Shown here piece after piece: positions 12,591-24,961 of a stretch of DNA of 64,000 nt; position 1 is the first letter of the stretch, and each line of letters opens with the position of its first letter. Below the pieces are notes generated by a model. It ran no database searches. It saw nothing but the letters and a program-made list of their open reading frames with translations, and was not told the origin of the DNA. The position numbers and the translations under genes were made by a program. Source of the DNA: Helicostylum pulchrum (Eukaryota; Mucoromycota; Mucoromycetes; Mucorales; Mucoraceae); the NCBI GenBank assembly GCA_025677825.1, contig JAIXMO010000034.1, forward strand, positions 62,001 through 126,000, read 5' to 3'.

Positions 12591-12717
12591 GACCAAAATG
12601 TTATTTTTATTATTATATTTACAAGAAAAATGGGATGAATGAAGGGGGAGAGGGAAAGGAGTTGATATGGATTAGAACAAATTGAATAACAATTTAAATT
12701 TATTATAAATGGATTTT

Positions 12718-13936
12718 TTACTGACGAGCAGCAATTTCCTTGGCTTCGATAGCAGCACGCTTGGCCATCTTGGCGTTGGACTTGGGACCCATAATTCCAC
12801 CACCCCAGTGACGACGGACATCTTCCCACTTCTCGGTGAAGTTGGTGTTGACAGCAGAGACAATGGTGGCGAGTTCAGCCTTGTCAGCTTCAGAAACTTC
12901 GGTCAAAACAAGAGCGGTAGCGGTCTTCTTGTGAACGAGAGTACCGAGTCTAGCCTTACCCTTAACAATACAGTAAGGAATACCCATCTTACGACAGAGA
13001 GCAGGGAGCCAGAGAACTAACTCAATAGGATCAACATCATCAGCAATAACGACGAGCTTGGCCTTCTTGGCTTCGATAAGAGCGGTGATGTGGTTAATAC
13101 CGTACTTGATAACAACAGGCTTATCGGTCTTGGCAACTTCCTTCTTCTCAGCCTTAGCAGCGGCAGCAGCACGGAGACGATCACGCTTCTCAGCCTTGGA
13201 CTCGGGTCTGTACTTGTGCATCAACTTGAAGACTTGAGTAGCAGTGTTCTTGTCCAAAACATGAGTGAATTGGTTAAGAGCAGGAGGGACCTTAAGACGT
13301 TGATAGATGATCTTCTTTTGACGTTGGAGCTTAACATATTGAGGCCACTTGACGAAACGAGAGACATCACGCTTGGGTTGAATATCTTGACCGACACCAA
13401 AGTTCTTGGGGGACTTTTCGATCAAAGGGTTGGCAGCAACCTTTGAGGTTTGCTTTCCCTTGACGGGGTAAGGAGAAGGAGCAACCTTCTTTCCGGTAGA
13501 CTTCTTAGTAGTAGGAGGCTGTCATGGAGTGATAAGGGTTCGATCAGATTCAAATTTTTTTTTAAGAAAATTCACAACTCTGATAAAACTACACTCTAAC
13601 AAGTTGGATTTTTCCGAAGAAAAAGAGACACAACTCAGCCAGATATTTACATTGTAAATACAATAAGATGAATATATAATAAAATAATATCAAATCCCAT
13701 TTTTTTTTAAAAAAAAGATACATAAAATATATCAAAAAAAAAAATTTCGTAAAAACCCACGAAGTTTCCCCCTCAGAACGTATTAAATTTTTTTTTTTTT
13801 GCAATTGTTGGATATCTTGTTACGGATACAACCATCAATACAATGGAAAAAGTATTATAATATATATATAACATCTATTGTAGATACAAGTGAAGTTTTC
13901 ATCAACGCAACAATAAAGAAAAAATTAACTTACCAT
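12718..13936 (-). CDS. RPL8: 60S ribosomal protein eL8 (L7Ae family; yeast Rpl8, human RPL7A)
   Basis: Structural protein of the large ribosomal subunit. The main exon 13518-12718 (801 nt) encodes [20 protein letters not shown] at its start, then the eukaryote-specific N-terminal extension and an L7Ae/L30e RNA-binding fold: [39 protein letters not shown] and [14 protein letters not shown]. It ends [13 protein letters not shown]. The main exon has no in-frame ATG at its beginning, so I infer a first exon holding just the start codon, ATG 13936-13934, directly followed by a strong GTAAGT donor; intron 13933-13519 (415 nt) ends CATGACAG. The joined length of 804 nt gives 267 aa, close to the family size. 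Body certain; first exon moderately so. Confidence 0.93.
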
Positions 13937-14040
13937 TTAGACGGATGGATGGATGTAAAAATAAAGAAAGAAACAGATGTAATCCAAGTTAAAAAAATTA
14001 ATTTATACGTCTTTTTTTTTATAAACTCCACTTTTTTTTT

Positions 14041-16111
<2,071 letters not shown>

Positions 16112-16578
16112 ACTGCGAAAATATGTATAAAATTTTAAATACATTTTTTTTTCTTCTTCTTTCTTGTCTTTTTATATACACACAGAAAACAAAAAATTTA
16201 CTATATCCCCTTGTTTCAGGTACAAAGAAGAAGAGGGATATAGTAGAGAATGTTTGCCACTTTATGTTGACAACGTCTTTTTTTGTTGTTGTTGTTGCTA
16301 GCATGATGTTGTGGCTTGTCCGTTTATATATGTTTTGTGTTTATGTGTATTAGAGCTATTGTTTTTTGTTGATTAATGTGGGAGCGGTTTTTTTTTTTCT
16401 CTCTTTTTCTTTTTTCCATTTTTTTTTTTTTTTTTACACACACACTTCGACTAAAAAGAAATAAATAACGAATACTTTCAAAAAAAAAAAATATAATAAA
16501 CTATTGACGCTTTCCCTTTCGACCCCCTTCTTTTTTTTTTTCGTTCTCTTTTTTTTTTATACATATTAAAAAAAAGCA
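16112..16578. promoter_or_regulatory. Bidirectional upstream region of the mannosidase and sugar transporter
   Basis: 467 bp between divergent start codons, with many poly-T/poly-A tracts (for example 16389-16399 and 16419-16434) and a CACACACA stretch. No ORF worth calling. Poly(dA:dT) tracts are commonly nucleosome-depleting; no specific operator recognised. Confidence 0.4.
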
Positions 16579-19029
16579 ATGGGCTACTCTATTTCACCAA
16601 ATACTCGAGTTTATTTTTATTGCTGGTAATGTTTTTGTAACATTAAAAGAAAAACAAAAAAGTTCTTACTCTTTTTTTTTTTTTTTACTCTGTAGCTTTT
16701 TAGCTTTAGGCGGTTTATTAGTAAGGAAGAAATATAAAAGAAAAAAAGAGAGTTTATCGTATTAATTATTTACCCACCCACCCCCTTCACTTTTCTCTCT
16801 CTCTCGCTCTCTCTCTTTTCCTTTTAATAGTATGGGTAACAGAAAGAAGAAAAAAAAAAACTTTTTTTTTATTATATCTTAAACTTTTTTTTTTTTTTTC
16901 TTTCTTCTAGTTATAATTTTGGCGTATTAACAGGTTTATTGTTAATGCCATCATTTCAAACGGATATGAATATAGTAGATGATGTAACCAACAGTGCATT
17001 AATCAGTGCGCTTATGGCCGGTGCAATCTTTGGAGCGATAGTGAGTGGACCATTAGCAGACAGTATTGGTCGAAAGGCCTTAATGGCTTTGGGCACAATT
17101 ATTTTTATTTTTGGAAATATACTTCAAGTTGGAGCAGAAAACATTAATACAATGTATGGCGGAAGAGTTGTAACTGGTGTTAGTCTAGGGTAATTTTTTT
17201 TTTTTTTTTTTAGTTTTGTTATTGTTTATTACATATATATTTTCTTACCATTCTAAACAGAATTCTATCTATGGTTGTACCACTTTGTAAAGTATTTTTT
17301 TTTCTTTCACTTCTTTTTTGGCACCTGACCTTTTTATATATATGTACTAAGAAATTTAGATAGATCAATCCGAAATTGCACCAAAGAAGATTCGTGGAAG
17401 ATTAATGTCTATTCAACAATTTGCAATTGCCTTAGGTACTTGTATTTCTTATTGGGTTGATTATGCATTTGTCAATGTTCCTGGATCCACAGGCTGGCGG
17501 TAAAAACATATATTATTTACTACCAGTAATGACAACACTATATACTTATATATTTTGTATGCCATTAGATTAGCATTAGGTCTTCAATTAATACCAGCAT
17601 TATTTTGCCTTATTGGATTACTATTATTTATACCACAAAGTCCTCGCCACTCAATTGATAAAAACCGCATGACAGAAGCACTGGAGACATTATCCAAGAT
17701 CCGCGGAGACGGAACCAAGACTCATAACGATGTATTAATGGAATTTGCAGAAATGAAACAAAATATTTCATTTGAGCATAAAATGTATAAAGATCACAAG
17801 TATAAGCGCATCTTCTTGGCTGGTGCAGAGAATAACAGAAGGCGTCTATTTTTGGGTATGTCTGTGCAAATATTTCAACAGTTGACAGGTGTAATTGCAT
17901 TACTGTAAGTCCTTCTTATACACACGACTAAAAAAAAAAAAAACCTTGTTTTTAATAACTTTTTTTTATATTAGAGTGTTTGCCCCTCAAATATTTCAAG
18001 CGACTGGCTTAAAAGGAAGGGATGCTGCATTATTTGGTACATAAAATAATTGGGATTCTTATTGATTTACTAACCCTTCTTCTTCTTAGCAAATGGACTA
18101 AGTGGAACTATAAATTTACTTGCAACCATTCCTGCCATGATTTTAGTAAGTATATTAAAACTCTTTCCTTTTAATAATAATTAACCTTTTTAATGCATTA
18201 GATTGATAAATGGGGAAGAAGGCCACAAATGATTATTGGTGCTATTCTCTGCAGTATCTGTATATGCGTATTAGCCGTGCTATCCGCAGTTCACGGCTTT
18301 GCATATAATTCATCCACCTCGGTTCTTCAAAAAGAGATGCCTTCAGCCAACACAGGTAAAAGTGGAAACCCTCTTTTTTTAATCTTTGATGCCAATGAAC
18401 CTACAATTGCATTTTTAATTGTCATGTATATAAGTGTGGCAGTTTATTCATGTACTTGGGGTCCATTAGGCTGGGTGTATCCTGCCGAACTTTATTCGCA
18501 AGGTGTAAGAGCAAAGGCACTGGGTATCTCTACTGCTTCTAATTGGTTATTTACATATGCCGTACTTCAATTGACTCCCATCATGTTGCAGCGTATCTAT
18601 TGGAGAACATATGTCGTGTTCAGTGTCATGTGTTTTATCATTGCCCTCATTGTTTATTGGTACTATCCCGAAACCAACGTAAATACTAGTAAAAAAAAAA
18701 AAAAATTTAATGTAAAAAAAAACTAAACCTTTTTTTTTAGGGTAAATCACTGGAAGAAGTAGACCTTATCTTTAGTTGTCGATTTAATTATTACGATGTA
18801 GACGTTCATCATCCACAAACAGCAGCAGCCGCATTATTACAAATGGAAAAAGTGCAACAGATGAATAAAACACATTACCGATTTCCATTTACACCCGAAC
18901 GCACTTTATCAGTGAACAGACATCATGGTCGAAGATCTTTTTTACCGCAACATAATTTTGTAGCTATTGCTCAACCACTTCATAATGCAAATAATAATAC
19001 TACTACATCTACCAATGCTACTACTACTA

Positions 19030-19064
<35 letters not shown>

Positions 19065-19079
19065 GCTAATAATTATTAA
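16579..19079 (+). CDS. MFS sugar (hexose-type) transporter
   Basis: Plasma-membrane sugar porter of the major facilitator superfamily, 12 predicted membrane helices. Exons: 16579-16625, 16696-16720, 16831-16835 (5 nt), 16911-17189, 17261-17286, 17364-17499, 17569-17904, 17975-18036, 18090-18145, 18202-18678, 18741-19079; sum 1788 nt, 595 aa. Signatures: GGLLYGYNFGVLTG in helix 1, the GPLADSIGRKAL loop, GGRVVTGVSLG, VPLYQSEIAPKKIRGRL, FIPQSPRHSI, IFQQLTGVIAL, DKWGRRP and the C-terminal PETNGKSLEEVD. The 5-nt exon TATGG is needed to keep both frame and the GLLYGYN motif. The cytoplasmic tail ends in a long Thr run encoded by an ACT microsatellite (19003-19064). Substrate not deducible from sequence. 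Confidence 0.95.
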
Positions 19080-19508
19080 TGTTTTTTTTTATATACGTGT
19101 GTAATGATACCCCCCACTCTTTTTTTTTCTTGATAATAAAATTGTATATATATGTATAATCGTATCTTTGTACGACTCCCTCCGTCAATTAAGTACACAT
19201 TAAAAAAAATATATTTACTATAAATATTTATCAGTTTTACACGTATGAAAAAAACAGGCGATATATCTGTCAGACACAGTAAATTTTTTTTTTTTTTTTT
19301 TGCTTGTGCAAAAAGTCTTTACAGGTGATCAATCACATAGTTTATTGCATTATTAGTTGACAACAATGGTGTACGTGACTCGGTGGTTATCATAACAATT
19401 TGTTCTCATGATATCCACTCTTATTTTTTTCTTCTTTCCTTTCTTCTTTCCTTTTTTCTTTTCTCTTTTTCTCTCTCGTTTTCTTTTGTATAAAGATATA
19501 CATTTGTT
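19080..19508. other. Intergenic region between two plus-strand genes
   Basis: 429 bp holding the presumed 3' end of the transporter gene and the promoter of the Yippee gene. It has a T-run at about 19282-19300 and a CT-rich tract just before the Yippee start (19430-19490), a common fungal promoter feature. No other element seen. Confidence 0.4.
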
Positions 19509-19939
19509 ATGGATAAGCGAAAACATAGAAACTATTTAGAATCGCAGTCATTATTTTCATGTAACTCATGTCACTGTCATCTACTAGACCAAACATCCAT
19601 TATATCTCGAAACTTCCAAGGCAGAGTGAGTATAATACCACCCCCTATTTTACAAATCTCTCTCTTTTTTTTTTAACAAAAACAAAAAATTAGAACGGTC
19701 CAGCATACCTAGTAACTCATGTAACCAACATAACACTTGGTACTAAAGAAGAACGTATGTTACTTACAGGTATCCACACAGTAGCCGATATTGTCTGTAC
19801 ACAATGTCAAGTCAAGCTTGGTTGGAAGTACCTACGAGCATTAGAAGAACCACAAAGATATAAAGAAGGAAAATACATTGTAGAGAAATCAAAAGTTTCA
19901 AAAGATTTTACTAGTTGGGATCAATTTATTATTTACTAG
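19509..19939 (+). CDS. Yippee-like zinc-binding protein
   Basis: Small conserved eukaryotic protein of 120 aa from exons 19509-19625 and 19694-19939 (363 nt). The Yippee fold is recognised by two widely spaced CxxC pairs that bind zinc: CNSCHCHL near residues 18-25 and CTQCQVKLGWKYLRA near 78-92. Between them lie FQGRNGPAYLVTHVTN and GIHTVADIVC, typical of the family. The C-terminus EKSKVSKDFTSWDQFIIY is slightly divergent. The intron uses a GTGAGT donor. Family members act in cell-cycle or ubiquitin-ligase complexes (YPEL5/Moh1 in the GID complex); the role here is inferred. The last 11 coding bases overlap the convergent gene on the other strand. Confidence 0.92.
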
Positions 19940-20646
19940 CTAACTCTGTCAAGAAATCTACTCCACTTGCCATTACACCAACATCTAGTAAAATATAATT
20001 TCTTTTAAATATAACCTTTTTTTTTTTTTGTGTGTGTTCGTACCTTTTTCTTTTTGTTGTTGTCCCCAAGCTGAAGGAACTCCATTCGTATTCTTGGCCC
20101 ATGCATTTACTGGTTTACTACTTTCATACGTTTCTGGTCTCATCGAAGGGTCTAAGTTGGTATCATGATAAGCCGTCAATGCATCCGAAAAGCCTACATT
20201 AAAACCATTTTAAAATCTCTTTTTTTCTTTTTGCTCAAAAAAAAAAAAAAAAAAACTTACGCATATTCAAAAACTCTACTAACTCTCCTCGATTAAATCC
20301 ATTTGCTCCTAAAGCCTGTTGTTGTTGTTGTTGCTGTTGTTGAGAAGTTTGAGGTGAGGTTACTGCTGATAATATTGCTGCTCCTGCTGCTTGTGCTTTT
20401 TGATTATTTAATAGCGACTTAGTTGCATTTTCTTTTTTTCCTGCTATAGAGTATGTTTAACTTTTTTGCTTTTTTAAGTATACAAGTATTTCTATTTTTA
20501 CCAGCTGAATTCTTTCTTTGTTGTTGCTTTGAATTGGTTTCTTTCTTTTCACCAGACTTTTTAGGATGATTACCTATACATTTTTATTACATTTTTTTCT
20601 TCTGTATACGACATTTAAGTCGTTGCTATTTTAATTTACCTGCCAT
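19929..20646 (-). CDS. Small Gln-rich hypothetical protein (155 aa)
   Basis: Exons 20646-20640 (7 nt), 20573-20502, 20443-20261, 20193-20044 and 19984-19929 total 468 nt. The first exon is only ATGGCAG, followed by a GTAAAT donor. The protein has a Lys-rich N-terminus (AGNHPKKSGEKKETNSKQQQ), a Q8 run around residue 63, then a conserved-looking segment GFNRGELVEFLNMRFSDALTAYHDT and a C-terminal VGVMASGVDFLTELASK. No domain I can name; no signal peptide or membrane helix. In-frame joining across four introns supports a real gene. Its stop codon lies inside the 3' end of the Yippee coding sequence. Confidence 0.75.
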
Positions 20647-20813
20647 GATGGAAATAGAAAAAAAAAAAGAAAAACTATATAACGATGAAGAACGAAAAAA
20701 AGGGAAAGAGACAACTTTTTTTTTTTATAAATAAAATAGAAAAAAAAGTCTAGTCACAAGGAGTTCATGTACGCGTTTAAAGCATCATTGATTTATTATA
20801 TATACGTTTTTTT

Positions 20814-23800
20814 TTACACCAAAGTCTCATAAGATTCTTTAAGTGCTTTAACCTCAGCAAACACATTGTTAATTCTGCTATCCAAGTCTGATGTAAATAC
20901 CAAAGTTTCGAGTGTTGTCATAAAACCTCCACACTCTTTAAAGTACTAGATAATAAAACATGTTAATATCATCCTTTCTTTCTTTCTTTAAAAAAAAAAA
21001 AAACACTTTACCGCGCGAAGAATCTCTCTGTACCATCCAAATACCCACTTATAAGTCCAACTAGACTCGACATCTGGATTAGAAACGATAAGTTCTTGCA
21101 AGACTCTTGTAAACTTTTGATAAATGATCATAAACACTTCCTTTTGTTCTCTTGATACTGAAGCAAGAGAATTCTCTACAATACGTAAAGAATCTATTTC
21201 TTGTTGTGCTTCTGCCTCTGCCACTATATAAAATAAATTAATAAAAAAATAAATACTCAAACTAACAAAAAATATACTTTACTTTCTGTCATTTCTGTTT
21301 CCGCACGTTTAAGTTTGTTAGCATCATGAAGAGCTTGGAAGTTATCAAGTTTAGCCTTGACTTGTACAACACGAGAGTTTACTTTACTCAAAGTATTCTT
21401 CAAGATTTCCCAAATAAAAGACCTATCAAATATATACATTAGTACCTTTTTTTTTTTTTTCCTCCCTCTTTTTAATAAGGAAAACTTACTTTGAAACAAA
21501 CTTCAATTGCTCCTCTTCAAAAATCCAAGTAATAACAGAAGTAGGATCAATGACTCTATAATTCAGCAACTTATCCAAAAGGATACACAAGAACTGTGTA
21601 TTATTTTTCCAAAATGAAGCGACGATTTGTACTGTATGCAATCTACCTTCCGGTGTCGTATTTACAAATCTCAAAACATCCAAATACCTTTCGACCACGT
21701 TTAAAATATGAGAGAAACTCTTGGATCCAACCAACAACAAACATTGTACAAACATTTGTCTGACCTGTTGTGTCTGTTGGTGTTCATCAATACCTTCTTC
21801 TGCAAGCTCCTTTTTGAAATTGGTCAAGATATCACGTACTTCATCAATACTTTTCTTTGTACGAAGACTTTCAATGATAAGTTTAGCTTTTGCGTGTAAA
21901 GGCCCTTCAATATCCTTGTATTCAAAATCAGGTCCAGGTGCTGCAGCAGGAATCAATGGATACAATTCGGCAGGAATAATAGATTTGATACGTTCATAGT
22001 AACTAAGACGAGTTTCCTTTTCTAATGTCTCACGAATAAAACATACTTGAGGATGGATGGGGTCAAGTGTCAATACGTTATCCCAAGCCTTCCAATCCCA
22101 TTGGAATCCAAAATTACTTAAATGATGGGAGAACCAACACCAAAGTCTATGAATACATTCTACATCCATATATCCTAATCTATCAAACAAGGTCTTTACA
22201 CCACGACCTAAAGCCATAGGGAAAGTAGCACTCTCGGCTCTACAGAGTTCAATAAACACACAAGAGTAAAATACTTGTCGAACAGGTGGTGTAGGGAGTC
22301 GAAGCATTTGAGAAAAGATGGCTTCAACTAATAAATCAGACAAGTTCCACTTGTTTGAATGTTCTTCAGGTTGTTGTTGTCTCTCTGGGCTATCTGAAGA
22401 GGATGGTGGGGGTGGAGGTGGTCTAAAGAAATTAGGCTCGAAACTATTGACAATACCCAACAAATAACGAGCGCAATCTTTACGGTTGACTTCGAATAAT
22501 TCCATGGTATCTGAAATGGTCTCTTGTAAAATAAAGTATTCGATACTGTTATGGTTGGGAATGGAAGGTAATGAATTACCACTTTCATCAATCAAGATTT
22601 TCATGGTAGGATTAGGTGAAATATAGACAGTACTGTCAATATGACTAGGTACCTTAAATCTAGGTAAATCATGTTGAAGAGCACCAGTGAATTCAGAATC
22701 ATACCATTCATAAGGTTTAGGAACAAGTGCTACTGACCACTCATTACCACGAAGTTCATCAATCAAGTTCCAAATATGAGCCAATACATCTTCCTTTTCG
22801 GTATCATACTTAACACCGTTGTACTGCTTCAAGATACTAAGCACAGGGACATCGCCACGACGATGCATATAAATTTCAATCTTTTTCAAAATTTGATCGA
22901 GTTCTTCAGGACTACGTTTACTTAATTCTTTACCGCACCAAGGTAATGTAGCCAAGACTACGTACACAATACAATCCAATCTTTGACGCAATTGAGTGGA
23001 TTCATCCAATGTGTTTAATAAATCGTTTAAAAGGCCACAGTAGACTGAAGGTAAAATAACATTGGCATTGACAAGTTCACCGTAAAATCTAAGAAATTGT
23101 TTCAACTCAAACCATTTTGAGTTCACAATCGATTTTTCCAAATGTTGGTTGAATCCAGTCATTAATTTACTGACAATATCATAACTAGAAACGTTTAATA
23201 AACCAATTAAAGTACCATACACAGGTGCTTTTGCAGGAAGTTCAGTGACACTAAAATAAAAATTCTTTAGCAAATAAATTATATAATAAAGTGTGCGCTT
23301 TACCATGCTTTCAAGGTGTCTTGGACTGTCTCAGGATACTTTGAATAATCGTTATCTAAAATATTCTTCATTTTAGTTAAATTGGTTTGCAAGTCGCCAG
23401 AGATCTAGAAAAAGAAAATTTTTTTTAGTAAAAAAAAAAAAAAAGTGCATTAGTATAAAAAAATAAGCATGTTAAAAAACAAAAGTACCTTGTCACCAAT
23501 CTTGATAATCAATCCCTTTAAACGATCTTCAATGTCTTCTTGTTCATCCTCTTTTGGTTCAGAGGGAGGAGGACGATCATAAGGACGACGTTGGTAACCT
23601 CCACCATTGCCACCACCTCCGTATCTTCTGTCTATTTTTAAAACTGTATTAGCAACTTTTTTCTTTTAAAAAAGTCAAGAATAAGGGGGGTTTTTTTTTA
23701 TGTACCTCTGTTGTTTCTATCGGGACCACCTCCACCTCCACCTCCACCTCTTCCACCACCTCGATAACGATTAGGTCCTCCGCCACCTTTTTTTTAAAGA

Positions 23801-23909
23801 GACATTTTGATTAATATATATTGAAAAAGATAAAAAAGTAACTTTCAAAGTTTTTACCTTCTTGACGAGGTCTATAGCCTCTATTATCGTCTCTACCTTC
23901 GTAAACCAT
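20814..23909 (-). CDS. CBC1: Nuclear cap-binding protein subunit 1 (CBP80/NCBP1/Cbc1)
   Basis: Large subunit of the nuclear cap-binding complex, which with CBP20 binds the m7G cap of nascent transcripts and acts in splicing, export and decay. Exons: 23909-23858, 23786-23706, 23631-23489, 23404-23304, 23250-21490, 21422-21283, 21223-21012, 20945-20814; sum 2622 nt, 873 aa. Three MIF4G-type helical regions are expected. Clear family matches: PAKAPVYGTLIGLLNV, ATLPWCGKELSKRSPEELDQ, LWCWFSHHLSNFGFQWDW, ETRLSYYERIKSIIPAELYP, LVGSKSFSHILNVVERYL, SFIWEILKNTLSKVN and FMTTLETLVFTSDLDSRI. Unusual: residues about 15-60 form an RGG/Gly-rich region (RGGGRGGGG, RRYGGGGNGGG) not found at the N-terminus of human CBP80; the first three introns divide it. 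Confidence 0.95.
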
Positions 23910-24325
23910 ATTATGCAATTTAAAAAAAAAAGAAAAAAAGAAATACAGAAAGGAAATAAACGCGTTTTTTTTTTTTTCTTAAAGCAAAAAAAATAACAAT
24001 TGAATAAAAAAAAAAAAAAGAAAGTCCAAAGGATACACGCACCCAGTTTTTTATAAGTCGCGACGAAAAAAAAAAACTGCTGCATAATCATCTCATAATT
24101 CTATGCTACGGTGTAAACGTGTATAGGGGAATTTCTGTTGTAGAGCCTACTTTTAAACTAGCTCACTTTAATCCTAGTATGAGACCGGTGTTACTTTTTC
24201 ATTTTTTGCTGTGTTGGCCTTAAACTGAAAATGTAATACGAGCGTAGTGTATTTTAAGTATATGGCTTGGTAGTTTGACACTTCAGTACTGGGAGTAAGT
24301 GATCGCTATCATCGAGAGCATAATA
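23910..24325. other. Upstream region of CBP80, no gene seen
   Basis: Poly-A/poly-T-rich just 5' of the CBP80 start (23920-24080), then ordinary AT-rich DNA to the TIR element. Confidence 0.4.
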
Positions 24326-24671
24326 CAGTAGCGGTTCTATTTAAAGGTGGCCGAAATGCGGAAGAAAATCCACTTATTATCGTGCAGTGGATAACCACTG
24401 CTAAGAAAAAAAAAAGCTCACTGAGATACCTGAGTTTAGAAATCGCTCACATAAAAAATCACTGCAGTTATAATAGATATTGGTTTTTGGTTTTTAAAGA
24501 AACAGGAAACGCTTTTTGGACCCAGGTTTTTTAATACAAAATAGTTGTTTTAACTACATCTTTGATAAACAAAATTAAAAACGAACTTTTTTGTTTTTTT
24601 TTTTTTCGATTTTCGTTTTGGGGGGCCAACCCTTTTTGTGTTTTTGTGGTTATTTTATAGAGCCGCTACTG
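24326..24671. mobile_element. TIR element copy C, 346-bp MITE-like deletion derivative
   Basis: Flanked by TA (24324-24325, 24672-24673). The left end CAGTAGCGGTTCTATTTAAA and right end ..TATAGAGCCGCTACTG match copies A and B. It retains roughly the first 320 bp of the family (including GGATAACCACTGCTAAGAAA and AAAGAAACAGGAAACGCTTT) and then jumps to the last about 20 bp. Internal deletion with intact ends is the usual origin of MITEs. Confidence 0.8.
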
Positions 24672-24961
24672 TATCACACTTTATAAGTGTACTTAATAAA
24701 GGGAATTCTTGACGCACCGCCAAACACATAGCTAAATAAAAACATGACGTTTGATTAATTATTTATTTTTGCATCAAAGACTTTGCGAATAAAAAAAGAC
24801 AAGAGCAAAAGCGAAAAAATTATATTTTGTATTTAGATGATCAAATAGTAATAAGTTGCGGATTTGGACTTAGTATCACTATACGCGTATTTAATAGAAC
24901 GCTCTTTATTAAGACTTTCAGTGGATGTGAAAATAGCCAAACCCAAGTTTTGACATTTCGT

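Noticed and set aside
13519..13933. Box C/D snoRNA in the eL8 first intron
   Set aside because: A TGATGA-like box (near 13897) and a CTGA (near 13775) exist on the coding strand, but they are too far apart for a normal snoRNA and no terminal stem is evident.
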